From positions 1 through 5,662 of the forward strand of contig CALMXW010000130.1 of assembly GCA_937871115.1 (NCBI GenBank): a DNA stretch of 5,662 bases. The letters run 5' to 3'. The position numbers and the translations under genes were made by a program. How positions within the stretch are numbered: position 1 is the stretch's first letter; every line of letters starts with the position of its first letter. Of the stretch, positions 1 to 5,530 are shown piece after piece. The notes under the pieces are model-generated. The model was given only the letters and a program-made list of their open reading frames with translations, was not told the DNA's origin and searched no databases. The DNA is from an uncultured bacterium (lineage in GTDB: Bacteria > Patescibacteriota > Minisyncoccia > Phycocordibacterales > CAIJYI01).

Positions 1-1677
1 CACCACGATGCTGTCCATCTTGCGTACGGTAGAGAGGCGGTGGGCGATGACGATAACCGTCTTTTCTTTCATGAGTTCTTCCAACCCCTCTTGGATATAC
101 CGCTCGGATATTGTGTCGAGCGAGCTCGTGGCTTCGTCGAGCACGAGTATCGGTGCGTTTTTGAGGATGGCTCGGGCAATGGCGACGCGCTGTCTCTCCC
201 CGCCCGAGAGCTTCACTCCGCGCTCGCCCACCAGAGTATCGTAGCCTTGGGGGAATCCGGAAATAAATTCGTGCGCGTGTGCTTTCTTTGCCGCCGAAAT
301 AATTTCTTCTTCACTCGCCTCCGGCTTTCCGTAAGCAATGTTCTCGCGCAAAGAGCGGTGGAAGAGTACGGGATCTTGCGGCACATACGCGATGTTGCGG
401 CGCAGGTCGTCCTGAGTGATGTGCATAATATTTTGCCCGTCGATACCTATCACTCCCGACTGTGGATCGGCAAAACGAAGGAGGAGTTTTGTGATGGTGG
501 TCTTCCCCGCTCCGGATGAACCCACGAGCCCCACCCGCTCGCCTGCACGGACGGCGAAAGAAAAGTCTTTGAGCACGGGGTTTGCTGGGTCGTACCCAAA
601 TGTTACACTTTGGAAATTCACTACGCCCTTCCGTATTCGGCATGCTTCCGGTGAAGCAGGGTCGAGCACCTCCACCGGCTGCTCAAAAATCTCCACCATC
701 TCTGCGGCGTCGGAGAGACAATGTGCGAAGTCTTGGACAGTCCTCCCGAGATTCCATAGATGTGCGAAGATAGCATTGGTGTAGAGTTGAATCAAAACTA
801 CAGTTCCGCCGGTTATTTCCCCCACAAGCCATAATTTTATCGCCAGGTACATTCCCCCAATTTCAAAGACACCGATGAGCAGGGCTTGTATGGCATTCTG
901 AAAGTTTCCCAAATTCCATGATCGTATTTGAGCAGTAAATCTTTCTTGGGTTACTGCTTGAAAAGAAGAGAACTCTTGCCCCTTCGATGCGAACATCTTT
1001 ACGTTCAGGATGTTTGTGAAAAAGTCAGCCACACGAGCGGTCACTTTTGAATCTGCCTCCGCTTCGGCAAGATTGTAAGGATTTTTCTTCTTCACAAATA
1101 TGACGGTAATCAGAAAATAAACCAAAAGCCAGAGGAAGAAATATAATCCTAGGCCCGCATTTGTCCGGAATAAAACAATAAAGACACCAAGAAGCACAAT
1201 GGTCGATGACCAAAAATCGTAGGCGAGAATACCAACCATTCTTTCGAAAGCACGAACAAAGCGCCCAGTCTTTGCGACAAGACCTCCGGTGAATGTGTTT
1301 GCGAAAAACCCGTAAGAGTGCCGCTCAAGATGTTGTAAAGAAAAGTCGGTGAGCGCTTTTGTAATATTCGCTCGCGAATACGATGCCAGGTACTCCCCCA
1401 CTCGATAGAAAATATTGTAAAGGACGGTAAGTGAAGCAAGAATAAAAAGAAGAGAGAGGAGTGCCTCCTCCGCAGGACTCCTCGTGACTGTTTGAGATAC
1501 AGCATCTATGATGTTCCTGTAGACAAGTGGCGTGAAAATTTGCACCAAGACTGTCGCTATTCCGTACACAATAAACACACCATAAAAAGACCACTTATAC
1601 TTCTGTATCTGCATCCAGTAGTATTTGAAAATTATTTTGAAGCCCACAGACTTCACTGATTTTCCAGACTTTTCCAT
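1..1677 (-). CDS. ABC exporter, fused membrane and ATPase domains (C-terminus cut by window edge)
   Basis: The gene reads leftward from ATG at 1677, and 559 codons are visible without a stop. Residues about 1-330 form a type I exporter membrane domain with hydrophobic stretches near 30-52, 72-92, 155-171, 177-195 and 261-300. The ATPase domain follows, with an A-loop aromatic Y362, Walker A GSSGAGKTT (386-394, K392), Q-loop Q434, signature LSGGERQ (490-496), Walker B ending D514-E515, D-loop SSLD and H-loop H546. All catalytic elements are present, so a working ATPase is likely. Family members run about 580-600 residues, so only the last 30-50 are missing. It should act as a dimer in the cytoplasmic membrane and export lipids, peptides or drugs (MsbA/LmrA-like fold); the substrate cannot be read from sequence. 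No Shine-Dalgarno precedes the ATG, and a TATAAT lies 6 nt upstream, so the mRNA is probably leaderless. The gene follows directly after the terminator of the small gene upstream. Confidence 0.95.
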   Translation of the reverse strand, partial: MEKSGKSVKSVGFKIIFKYYWMQIQKYKWSFYGVFIVYGIATVLVQIFTPLVYRNIIDAVSQTVTRSPAEEALLSLLFILASLTVLYNIFYRVGEYLASYSRANITKALTDFSLQHLERHSYGFFANTFTGGLVAKTGRFVRAFERMVGILAYDFWSSTIVLLGVFIVLFRTNAGLGLYFFLWLLVYFLITVIFVKKKNPYNLAEAEADSKVTARVADFFTNILNVKMFASKGQEFSSFQAVTQERFTAQIRSWNLGNFQNAIQALLIGVFEIGGMYLAIKLWLVGEITGGTVVLIQLYTNAIFAHLWNLGRTVQDFAHCLSDAAEMVEIFEQPVEVLDPASPEACRIRKGVVNFQSVTFGYDPANPVLKDFSFAVRAGERVGLVGSSGAGKTTITKLLLRFADPQSGVIGIDGQNIMHITQDDLRRNIAYVPQDPVLFHRSLRENIAYGKPEASEEEIISAAKKAHAHEFISGFPQGYDTLVGERGVKLSGGERQRVAIARAILKNAPILVLDEATSSLDTISERYIQEGLEELMKEKTVIVIAHRLSTVRKMDSIVV

Positions 1678-1683
1678 AAAAAT

Positions 1684-1689
1684 ATTATA
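1684..1689 (-). promoter_or_regulatory. -10 box of the ABC exporter gene
   Basis: A perfect TATAAT on the minus strand ends 6 nt before the ATG at 1677, which puts the predicted transcription start at or next to the A of the start codon. No good -35 hexamer is found at the usual distance, because that region is occupied by the terminator hairpin of the preceding gene. The 10-mer TGTGTATAAT here is also present at 5561-5570 on the plus strand and contains a DnaA-box-like 9-mer (TTATACACA, plus strand 1685-1693). Confidence 0.6.
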
Positions 1690-1691
1690 CA

Positions 1692-1738
1692 CAGAAAAAA
1701 GAAAAGAGCCCGTGCTGTATTGAACAGTCGTGGCTCTT
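1692..1738 (-). terminator. Rho-independent terminator of the 58-residue gene (and probably tmk)
   Basis: On the minus strand, AAGAGCC (1738-1732) pairs with GGCTCTT (1710-1704). A 4x4 internal loop follows, then an inner CTGT/ACAG stem closes a 5-nt loop. The hairpin runs into TTCTTTTTTCTG. It lies 28 nt after the stop codon of the small gene. As tmk has no obvious terminator of its own, this may end tmk read-through transcripts as well. Confidence 0.75.
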
Positions 1739-1765
1739 GGTGGCAGTGTGCCGTATTTTTGGAGG

Positions 1766-1942
1766 CTAAAGCGACCCCCGAGACTCCGGCTGGGGCGGCT
1801 GCGGTCTCCGAAGGTTTTCTCTCAAACCCTCGAGAAACAGTTGAGGGGGATCTTCCCCTAAAAACCGCGGGGCTCCCTCGTAGCGTTCCATGCCACCCAT
1901 TTCCTCTGTGAGTATTTGCAACCATATCGGTGCTTCGTTCAT
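1766..1942 (-). CDS. Small hypothetical protein, 58 residues
   Basis: I do not recognise this protein. The start is ATG at 1942, because GAGGAGGA (1956-1949) sits 6 nt upstream and a sigma70-like promoter ends about 50 nt upstream; the reading frame extends further upstream but only into that promoter. It begins MNEAPIWLQILTEEM, has an acidic and amphipathic middle (RFLGEDPPQLFLEGLRENL) and ends in a Pro/Gln/Arg tail (RRPQPPQPESRGSL). It has no signal peptide, membrane segment or cysteines, so it is likely a soluble cytoplasmic protein. Promoter, Shine-Dalgarno, ORF and terminator are all in order, which supports a real gene. It lies downstream of tmk on the same strand, so it may also be read from tmk transcripts. 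A regulator or a partner of a larger protein is conceivable, but nothing shows it. Confidence 0.72.
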   Translation of the reverse strand: MNEAPIWLQILTEEMGGMERYEGAPRFLGEDPPQLFLEGLRENLRRPQPPQPESRGSL

Positions 1943-1994
1943 TTTCCGTCCTCCTCTCTCTGCTTGTTGAAAGAACCAAAAAGTAATAGATTCT

Positions 1995-2023
1995 TTTATA
2001 CACCAAGGCTTAATCTTTGTCAA
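1995..2023 (-). promoter_or_regulatory. Sigma70-like promoter of the 58-residue gene
   Basis: The minus strand carries TTGACA (2023-2018), a 17-nt spacer and TATAAA (2000-1995), close to the housekeeping consensus. The predicted start is near 1988, giving a leader of about 45 nt that carries the Shine-Dalgarno. The 10-mer CTTGACAAAG (2024-2015) is identical to the one at the -35 of the other small-gene unit (5560-5551). Confidence 0.8.
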
Positions 2024-2041
2024 GCGAAATGGGCCCAGAAC

Positions 2042-2050
2042 TGTGGATAA
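2042..2050 (-). promoter_or_regulatory. Perfect DnaA-box 9-mer (TTATCCACA)
   Basis: The minus strand reads TTATCCACA, the classical high-affinity DnaA box. It sits between the tmk stop codon and the small-gene promoter, about 18 bp upstream of the -35. In that position a bound DnaA could affect the small gene's transcription. It is a single site here, so no origin is claimed. Confidence 0.5.
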
Positions 2051-2052
2051 CC

Positions 2053-2736
2053 CTAGGGAATGAGAGTGTGGACCAGAGACTCGACTTCTTTCTTAATCCT
2101 CTCTCGAGAGAGCAAGGTGCCATTTTCTGTGCAGGGAATACTGTGCCAGTCGAGGCGTACCGCTGCTAATTTTCGGTACACCCGAGCCACGCGGTCTTGA
2201 TATTCCGGCTCTTGTTCATGCTGATCTTTCTTCACATCTTCTGTGAGATATGAACGCTGTGCTTTTTGTAGGATGAGTTCGGAAGAAATATTACTCGAAA
2301 CGTCAAGATAAATCACCATATCGGGTCGAGGGAGGCCGATTTCATCATACTCTCCCCTTTCGATGAATGAGATGAAGGATTCTTGTTCTTTGTCGGGAAG
2401 TTTCGCAGATTGATACGCAATGTTGCTCGGCGTGTAGCGGTTGCAGACGACATGTCCTTTTTGGAGCGCCGCAATGAGGGCGTCTTTCGCAGAGGCGCGG
2501 TCGAGAGAATATGGGAGCGATGAAAGATAAGGCGACATGCGGAGGAAATCTCCGAATTCTCCGGCGAGGCACTGTCCGACAAGCGCGCCCCATACGGAAG
2601 TTTCGTATTGGGGAAAATCAAAGTAGGTTACTTCCCCACTCTTGCGCAATGTCTCAACCAAAAACTCGGCTTGGGTCGCCTTCCCAGACCCGTCGCCACC
2701 TTCGATGACGATAAATTTCCCGCGTTTTTCTGACAT
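2053..2736 (-). CDS. tmk: Thymidylate (dTMP) kinase
   Basis: This enzyme phosphorylates dTMP to dTDP with ATP in the cytosol, the step after thymidylate synthase. The 227 residues begin MSEKRGKFIVIEGGDGSGK. The P-loop is GGDGSGKATQ (13-22, K19), followed by the DFPQYE motif (40-45), LDR (78-80) in the nucleotide-monophosphate site and NRYTPSNIAYQ (99-109), which corresponds to the usual DRY..S..AYQ motif. The lid region is about 159-182. The length is at the upper end of the usual 205-230. Two features differ from the E. coli type: Ala follows the P-loop Lys, and Asn replaces Asp before RY. I recall both from other bacterial Tmk sequences, so activity is expected. The start was set at 2736, because the upstream 28-codon extension is hydrophobic, unlike the family, and runs through the promoter. 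It is divergent from thyX, the gene for the preceding enzyme. Confidence 0.95.
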   Translation of the reverse strand: MSEKRGKFIVIEGGDGSGKATQAEFLVETLRKSGEVTYFDFPQYETSVWGALVGQCLAGEFGDFLRMSPYLSSLPYSLDRASAKDALIAALQKGHVVCNRYTPSNIAYQSAKLPDKEQESFISFIERGEYDEIGLPRPDMVIYLDVSSNISSELILQKAQRSYLTEDVKKDQHEQEPEYQDRVARVYRKLAAVRLDWHSIPCTENGTLLSRERIKKEVESLVHTLIP

Positions 2737-2745
2737 AATAACTTC

Positions 2746-2754
2746 ACTATAGCA
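2746..2754 (-). promoter_or_regulatory. Extended -10 promoter of tmk
   Basis: The minus strand reads TGC-TATAGT, an extended -10 element ending 9 nt before the tmk ATG at 2736. The predicted transcription start is about 2-4 nt before the ATG. There is no Shine-Dalgarno and no clear -35, which fits an extended -10 promoter and a near-leaderless mRNA. Confidence 0.55.
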
Positions 2755-2762
2755 TAAGAGCA

Positions 2763-2790
2763 TATTTGAAAAAATTTTTGCTTTCAAATA
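2763..2790. repeat. 9-bp inverted repeat between tmk and thyX promoters
   Basis: TATTTGAAA (2763-2771) and TTTCAAATA (2782-2790) are perfect inverted copies separated by 10 bp, with half-site centres 19 bp apart (about two helical turns). The dyad covers the -25 to -50 region of tmk and lies about 70-100 bp upstream of the thyX -10. It could be an operator for the divergent pair, or simply an AT-rich cruciform. Confidence 0.5.
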
Positions 2791-2856
2791 CCACGAATAA
2801 GAAAAAAAGATACTTGGCAAATCTCAAAAAAAAACTAGCATAAAAGACGGAAACTT

Positions 2857-2865
2857 TGTTACAAT
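2857..2865 (+). promoter_or_regulatory. Extended -10 promoter of thyX
   Basis: TGT-TACAAT ends 12 nt before the ATG at 2878. The predicted start is near 2872, giving a leader of only about 5 nt. There is no Shine-Dalgarno and no convincing -35. Confidence 0.5.
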
Positions 2866-2877
2866 GGGAAAAATATC

Positions 2878-4242
2878 ATGAACACGTACAGCACACTCAA
2901 ACATGTCACACGTCCCCTTTCTGGTGGCGGGCTGGTTCTCGTTTTAGAAACCGGCGCCACAATACCACCTGAAGCAGAGGCCATGCTCCAAGCTCTTTAC
3001 TCGCGAGACCCTCGCAGTGTGCTGGAGCATTTGGCGATTGTTGCGGAAAAAGGTCCCGAAAAATTTATGGCGAGCTACTATGTTGGCTACGGGCATAAAT
3101 CTATCGGTGACTGTGGTACGACAACGGTCTTCATTGAAGGGGTTTCGATGCTTGTTGCAAAAGCCATACAGGACTGGGCGCTTTATTCTGGACAGGAAGT
3201 TTCAACGCGGTACGTTGACTTTACTTCTCAGCCCTTCATTGATCCAGTCGCCTCCGAAGAATCTTCAAAAATTCAGGAAGATTTGCGGGCATTCTACTTG
3301 AGTGCAAAACAACCGCTTTGTGAAGATCTAAAGCGTCGTTTCCCGATGCAAGAGGGCGAGAAGGAATCAGTGTACGAGAAGGCTATCAATGCTCGGGCTT
3401 TTGATATTCTGCGCGGATATCTTCCTGCTGGAGCATCAACCAGTCTTGCGTGGCATACAAACCTACGCCAAGCGGCAGATCACATCGCAGAGCTTCGTCA
3501 TCATCCCCTTGCTGAAGTACAGCACGTCGCTGACATGCTCGAAGATGCTCTTAAAGAAGCGTTTCCCGGGTCTTTTGGACACAAGCGATATGATGGCACG
3601 GAGCAATATAACAGATGGATCATGGGGGAACGATATTACTTTAATCCGGAAACGTTCCCCGACTTTGAAATGAAAGACAACGGATTAAATCGTATCCTGC
3701 TCAGAGAGTATTCTGAATTATTTCAAAAACGTCCGCCAAAGACGGAGCTTCCCAAATTCCTTTCCGAATGCGGAACTCTCCAATTTTCGTTCTTGTTGGA
3801 TTACGGGTCTTTTAGGGATTTACAACGGCATCGTGCAGTCACACAGCGTATGCCACTCCTTACCATGCGACATGGTTTTGAAAAAGACTGGTATATCGGT
3901 GAGCTACCGGAAAGTCTTCGCGGTACAGCGGAAAAACTTCTTGGAGAAATAAAACGTCGTGTCGAAATGCTTACTGCTGACGAAGCTTCGCGGCAGTATT
4001 ACATCCCGATGGGGTATCTTGTACCATGCCGTATCACAGGAGGACTTCCGGCAGTGGTGTATCTCGCCGAGCTCCGTTCAGGAAGCACGGTGCATCCAAC
4101 ACTCCAAAGACGTGCCCAGCAGATGGCGCAATCGCTTCGAGAAGTTCTCGGAGAATGTGAAGCGCCCATCTACGCGCATGCTGAAACAGGACGGTTCGAC
4201 GTCCGACGGGGTGAGCAAGATATTGTAAAGAAAGCCGAATGA
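2878..4242 (+). CDS. thyX: Double-length flavin-dependent thymidylate synthase (tandem ThyX domains)
   Basis: ThyX methylates dUMP to dTMP using methylene-tetrahydrofolate, FAD and NADPH, acting in the cytosol. At 454 residues this protein is about twice the usual 220-250 and contains two ThyX-like halves. The first half (about 45-235) has GYGHKSIGDCGT (70-81), GQEVSTRY (105-112, matching the E-x-S-x-R-Y part of the ThyX motif) and AELRHHPLAEV (204-214). The second half (about 290-430) has SECGT (296-300), QRHRAV (316-321, the RHR signature) and AELRSG (397-402). GYLPAG (180-185) and GYLVPC (379-384) also correspond. The first half lacks RHR (D99-W100-A101 instead); the second lacks the E-x-S-x-R-Y part. 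Canonical ThyX is a homotetramer with active sites between subunits, so this chain may be a fused pair that makes dimers with fewer, composite sites. I recall double-length ThyX from Chlamydia, so the form is not unique. The ATG at 2878 is the first in-frame start after the promoter. Confidence 0.94.
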   Translation: MNTYSTLKHVTRPLSGGGLVLVLETGATIPPEAEAMLQALYSRDPRSVLEHLAIVAEKGPEKFMASYYVGYGHKSIGDCGTTTVFIEGVSMLVAKAIQDWALYSGQEVSTRYVDFTSQPFIDPVASEESSKIQEDLRAFYLSAKQPLCEDLKRRFPMQEGEKESVYEKAINARAFDILRGYLPAGASTSLAWHTNLRQAADHIAELRHHPLAEVQHVADMLEDALKEAFPGSFGHKRYDGTEQYNRWIMGERYYFNPETFPDFEMKDNGLNRILLREYSELFQKRPPKTELPKFLSECGTLQFSFLLDYGSFRDLQRHRAVTQRMPLLTMRHGFEKDWYIGELPESLRGTAEKLLGEIKRRVEMLTADEASRQYYIPMGYLVPCRITGGLPAVVYLAELRSGSTVHPTLQRRAQQMAQSLREVLGECEAPIYAHAETGRFDVRRGEQDIVKKAE

Positions 4243-4249
4243 GGAAGAC

Positions 4250-4285
4250 AAACACGAAGCTGCGTAAAAGTGGCTTCGTGTTTTT
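4250..4285 (+). terminator. Rho-independent terminator of thyX
   Basis: AAACACGAAGC (4250-4260) pairs perfectly with GCTTCGTGTTT (4273-4283) around a 12-nt loop, and the stem runs into TTTTT (4281-4285). It begins 8 nt after the thyX stop codon. It separates thyX from the next gene, so the two are probably transcribed separately. Confidence 0.85.
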
Positions 4286-4310
4286 AAGACATCATGTTAT
4301 GTTATTAGAG

Positions 4311-4316
4311 TATAAA
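4311..4316 (+). promoter_or_regulatory. -10 box of the dCTP deaminase gene
   Basis: TATAAA ends 10 nt before the ATG at 4327, so the predicted leader is 3-4 nt. The bases before the ATG (CACCCC) contain no Shine-Dalgarno. No strong -35 is visible. Confidence 0.5.
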
Positions 4317-4326
4317 ATTTCACCCC

Positions 4327-5007
4327 ATGGCACTCTCAGACAAAAGAATTCTTGAGCACAAAAAGATAGGCAATATTGTCATCGAGCCGTACGACAAAAA
4401 AAATCTTGCCACATCGAGTTATGATGTCACTTTGGGTGATTGGTTTTTCCGTGAGCAGGATCCGTGGGTAGCAAACGGTCTCGCTGGAAGTCGTGTCTAC
4501 AATATCTGGAACAAACGTCATACCGATGCGGTGTGGGGCACTGTCGCTGAAAAAGCCCGGAAGGCGAAAGAGATTTTGAAGAATTTTGATTTCGACGGAA
4601 TTTCACCCGACGACAAGATTATTCTCCTCGCCCCGGGAGAAACTATTCTCGGGCATACCCAAGAATTTATTGGCGGACAGAATGTTGTCACTACCATGAT
4701 GAAGGCCCGTTCTTCTCTGGGTCGAAATTTCATTGAAGTCTGCAAATGCGCTGGCTGGGGTGATGTGGGATATATAAATCGCTGGACGATGGAGATTACA
4801 AACAACTCTCGCCACTACACCATACCACTCGTCGTCGGACGCCGTATTGCTCAGATTATTTTCTACGAGACAGGAGAGATTCTCGATCGCGATTATACAA
4901 AAGAGGGAAAATATCTATCCGTAACCGACATATCGAAAATAAAAAAGAATTGGAATCCGTCTATGATGTTGCCGAGGCTCTATAAAGATAGAGAGATAAA
5001 AAAATAA
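4327..5007 (+). CDS. dcd: dCTP deaminase family protein, possibly bifunctional DCD-DUT type
   Basis: The family deaminates dCTP to dUTP; bifunctional members go on to dUMP and diphosphate. The protein is a trimeric dUTPase-fold cytosolic enzyme. The 226 residues start MALSDKRI and contain SSYDVTLGD (30-38), KARSSLGR (126-133), CAGWGDVGY (141-149), WTMEITN (153-159) and GRRIAQIIFYE (171-181). An ungapped alignment to E. coli Dcd (from memory) maps catalytic S111, R115 and E138 to S129, R133 and E156, with A142 and D146 also kept. E. coli R126 corresponds to W144; the AGW-D-G pattern and the RSSLGR motif are what I recall from the Methanocaldococcus jannaschii bifunctional enzyme. Residues about 46-95 form an insertion that makes it longer than the usual 170-205. 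The product would feed ThyX upstream. The deaminase family call is sure; mono- or bifunctional is open. Confidence 0.92.
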   Translation: MALSDKRILEHKKIGNIVIEPYDKKNLATSSYDVTLGDWFFREQDPWVANGLAGSRVYNIWNKRHTDAVWGTVAEKARKAKEILKNFDFDGISPDDKIILLAPGETILGHTQEFIGGQNVVTTMMKARSSLGRNFIEVCKCAGWGDVGYINRWTMEITNNSRHYTIPLVVGRRIAQIIFYETGEILDRDYTKEGKYLSVTDISKIKKNWNPSMMLPRLYKDREIKK

Positions 5008-5013
5008 CTTAAT

Positions 5014-5063
5014 ATAAAAAAATCCCCCGCGCACGCGACACATCCTTGTGTGCGTTGCGGAGG
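5014..5063 (-). terminator. Rho-independent terminator of the two-small-gene unit
   Basis: On the minus strand CCTCCGC (5063-5057) pairs with GCGGGGG (5030-5024) through one G-U pair. ACGC/GCGT and ACACA/TGTGT extend the stem, with small bulges, to a 4-nt loop. GATTTTTTTATATT follows. It lies 17 nt beyond the stop of the 61-residue gene. The hairpin also follows the plus-strand dCTP deaminase stop at 5007, but without a U-tract in that direction. Confidence 0.85.
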
Positions 5064-5079
5064 GTGGTGCGAGCCCGTG

Positions 5080-5265
5080 TTACTCGGGCTGGGTGGTCGC
5101 CGGGGTGTCGGGAGTGACTTCCTGTTGTGGCTGGGCGTAGGCCTTCCGGATGCGTTCTCGGCGTACGTCGCCTGCTTCGATGGTTGCTTTTTGTGCGATT
5201 TCTGCCAGCTCCGCAGCTTCTCGTTGGCGTTGGTCAATGTTTGGATCGAGTGTGTTTGTGTCCAT
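5080..5265 (-). CDS. Small hypothetical protein, 61 residues
   Basis: I do not recognise this protein. The start is ATG at 5265, because GGAGA lies 5 nt upstream and the frame further upstream only overlaps the preceding gene out of phase. Residues 1-44 are charged and predicted helical (DQRQREAAELAEIAQKATIE, then RRERIRKAY). Residues 45-61 are a Pro/Thr/Gln tail (PQQEVTPDTPATTQPE) that is probably disordered. It has no cysteines, membrane segment or signal peptide. It begins 25 nt after the stop of the 63-residue gene and shares its promoter and terminator, so the two are co-transcribed and may work together. A 6-bp GC-rich hairpin (AGCCCG/CGGGCT, 5072-5090) encloses the stop codon. Confidence 0.68.
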   Translation of the reverse strand: MDTNTLDPNIDQRQREAAELAEIAQKATIEAGDVRRERIRKAYAQPQQEVTPDTPATTQPE

Positions 5266-5290
5266 CTGTGTCTCCGTGGTGGGGTTGAAA

Positions 5291-5482
5291 TTAATCGCTT
5301 TCGGCGCCGGCGTACTCTCGGCACATTGTTGCAAAGTCTTCCGCCTGCTGAGCGCGTAGAGCCATCTGCTGTTGGCGTTGCCGCTCTTCTTGAATGGCGC
5401 AGTTGGTAGTGTTGGCAGGTGCTTGGCATGCCACACCGGGTACGATGACCAGGGCGCAGCGTTGGCAAACTGTATTGTTCAC
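5291..5482 (-). CDS. Small cysteine-containing hypothetical protein, 63 residues, GTG start
   Basis: I do not recognise this protein. It starts at GTG (5482), with GGGAG (5493-5489) 6 nt upstream and a promoter about 40 nt before that. The N-terminal part has C6-x2-C9, C19 and C28, a spacing that could hold a metal as in small zinc ribbons. The first 20 residues (CQRCALVIVPGVACQ) are moderately hydrophobic, so a short membrane association is an alternative. Residues 30-50 are Gln/Arg/Glu-rich (QEERQRQQQMALRAQQAED) and likely helical or coiled coil; C54 follows. It is the first gene of a two-gene transcript with the 61-residue protein. Confidence 0.68.
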   Translation of the reverse strand: MNNTVCQRCALVIVPGVACQAPANTTNCAIQEERQRQQQMALRAQQAEDFATMCREYAGAESD

Positions 5483-5530
5483 AAGGTTCTCCCGTTTGTT
5501 GTAAAATTTCAGGAACTAAGTCCTTCCCGC

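Noticed and set aside
40..519. Plus-strand ORFs in the left region (also 416-784)
   Set aside because: They are antisense to the ABC ATPase domain, whose Walker A, signature and Walker B motifs are all intact on the minus strand.
1653..2006. 117-codon minus-strand ORF
   Set aside because: It runs through the small gene in another frame, across a terminator and the ABC promoter, and into the ABC gene; its start has no Shine-Dalgarno and lies inside the promoter spacer.
2737..2820. 28-codon N-terminal extension of tmk
   Set aside because: It is translated from the promoter region, and family alignment places the start a few residues before the P-loop strand.
2864..2881. Five-codon ORF overlapping the thyX start by ATGA
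   Set aside because: Its ATG starts inside the thyX -10 box, so it would not be on the predicted transcript.
5050..5409. 119-codon plus-strand ORF
   Set aside because: It is antisense to the two small genes, starts inside their terminator hairpin, and its low-complexity Gly/Cys/Val composition is typical of a shadow.
5080..5436. 118-codon version of the 61-residue gene
   Set aside because: The extra 57 codons overlap the 63-residue gene out of frame; the ATG at 5265 has a good Shine-Dalgarno.
4980..5468. 162-codon minus-strand ORF
   Set aside because: It overlaps both Shine-Dalgarno-led small genes out of frame, crosses their terminator and enters the dcd end; its composition (Arg/Pro/Thr-rich) looks like a frame shadow.
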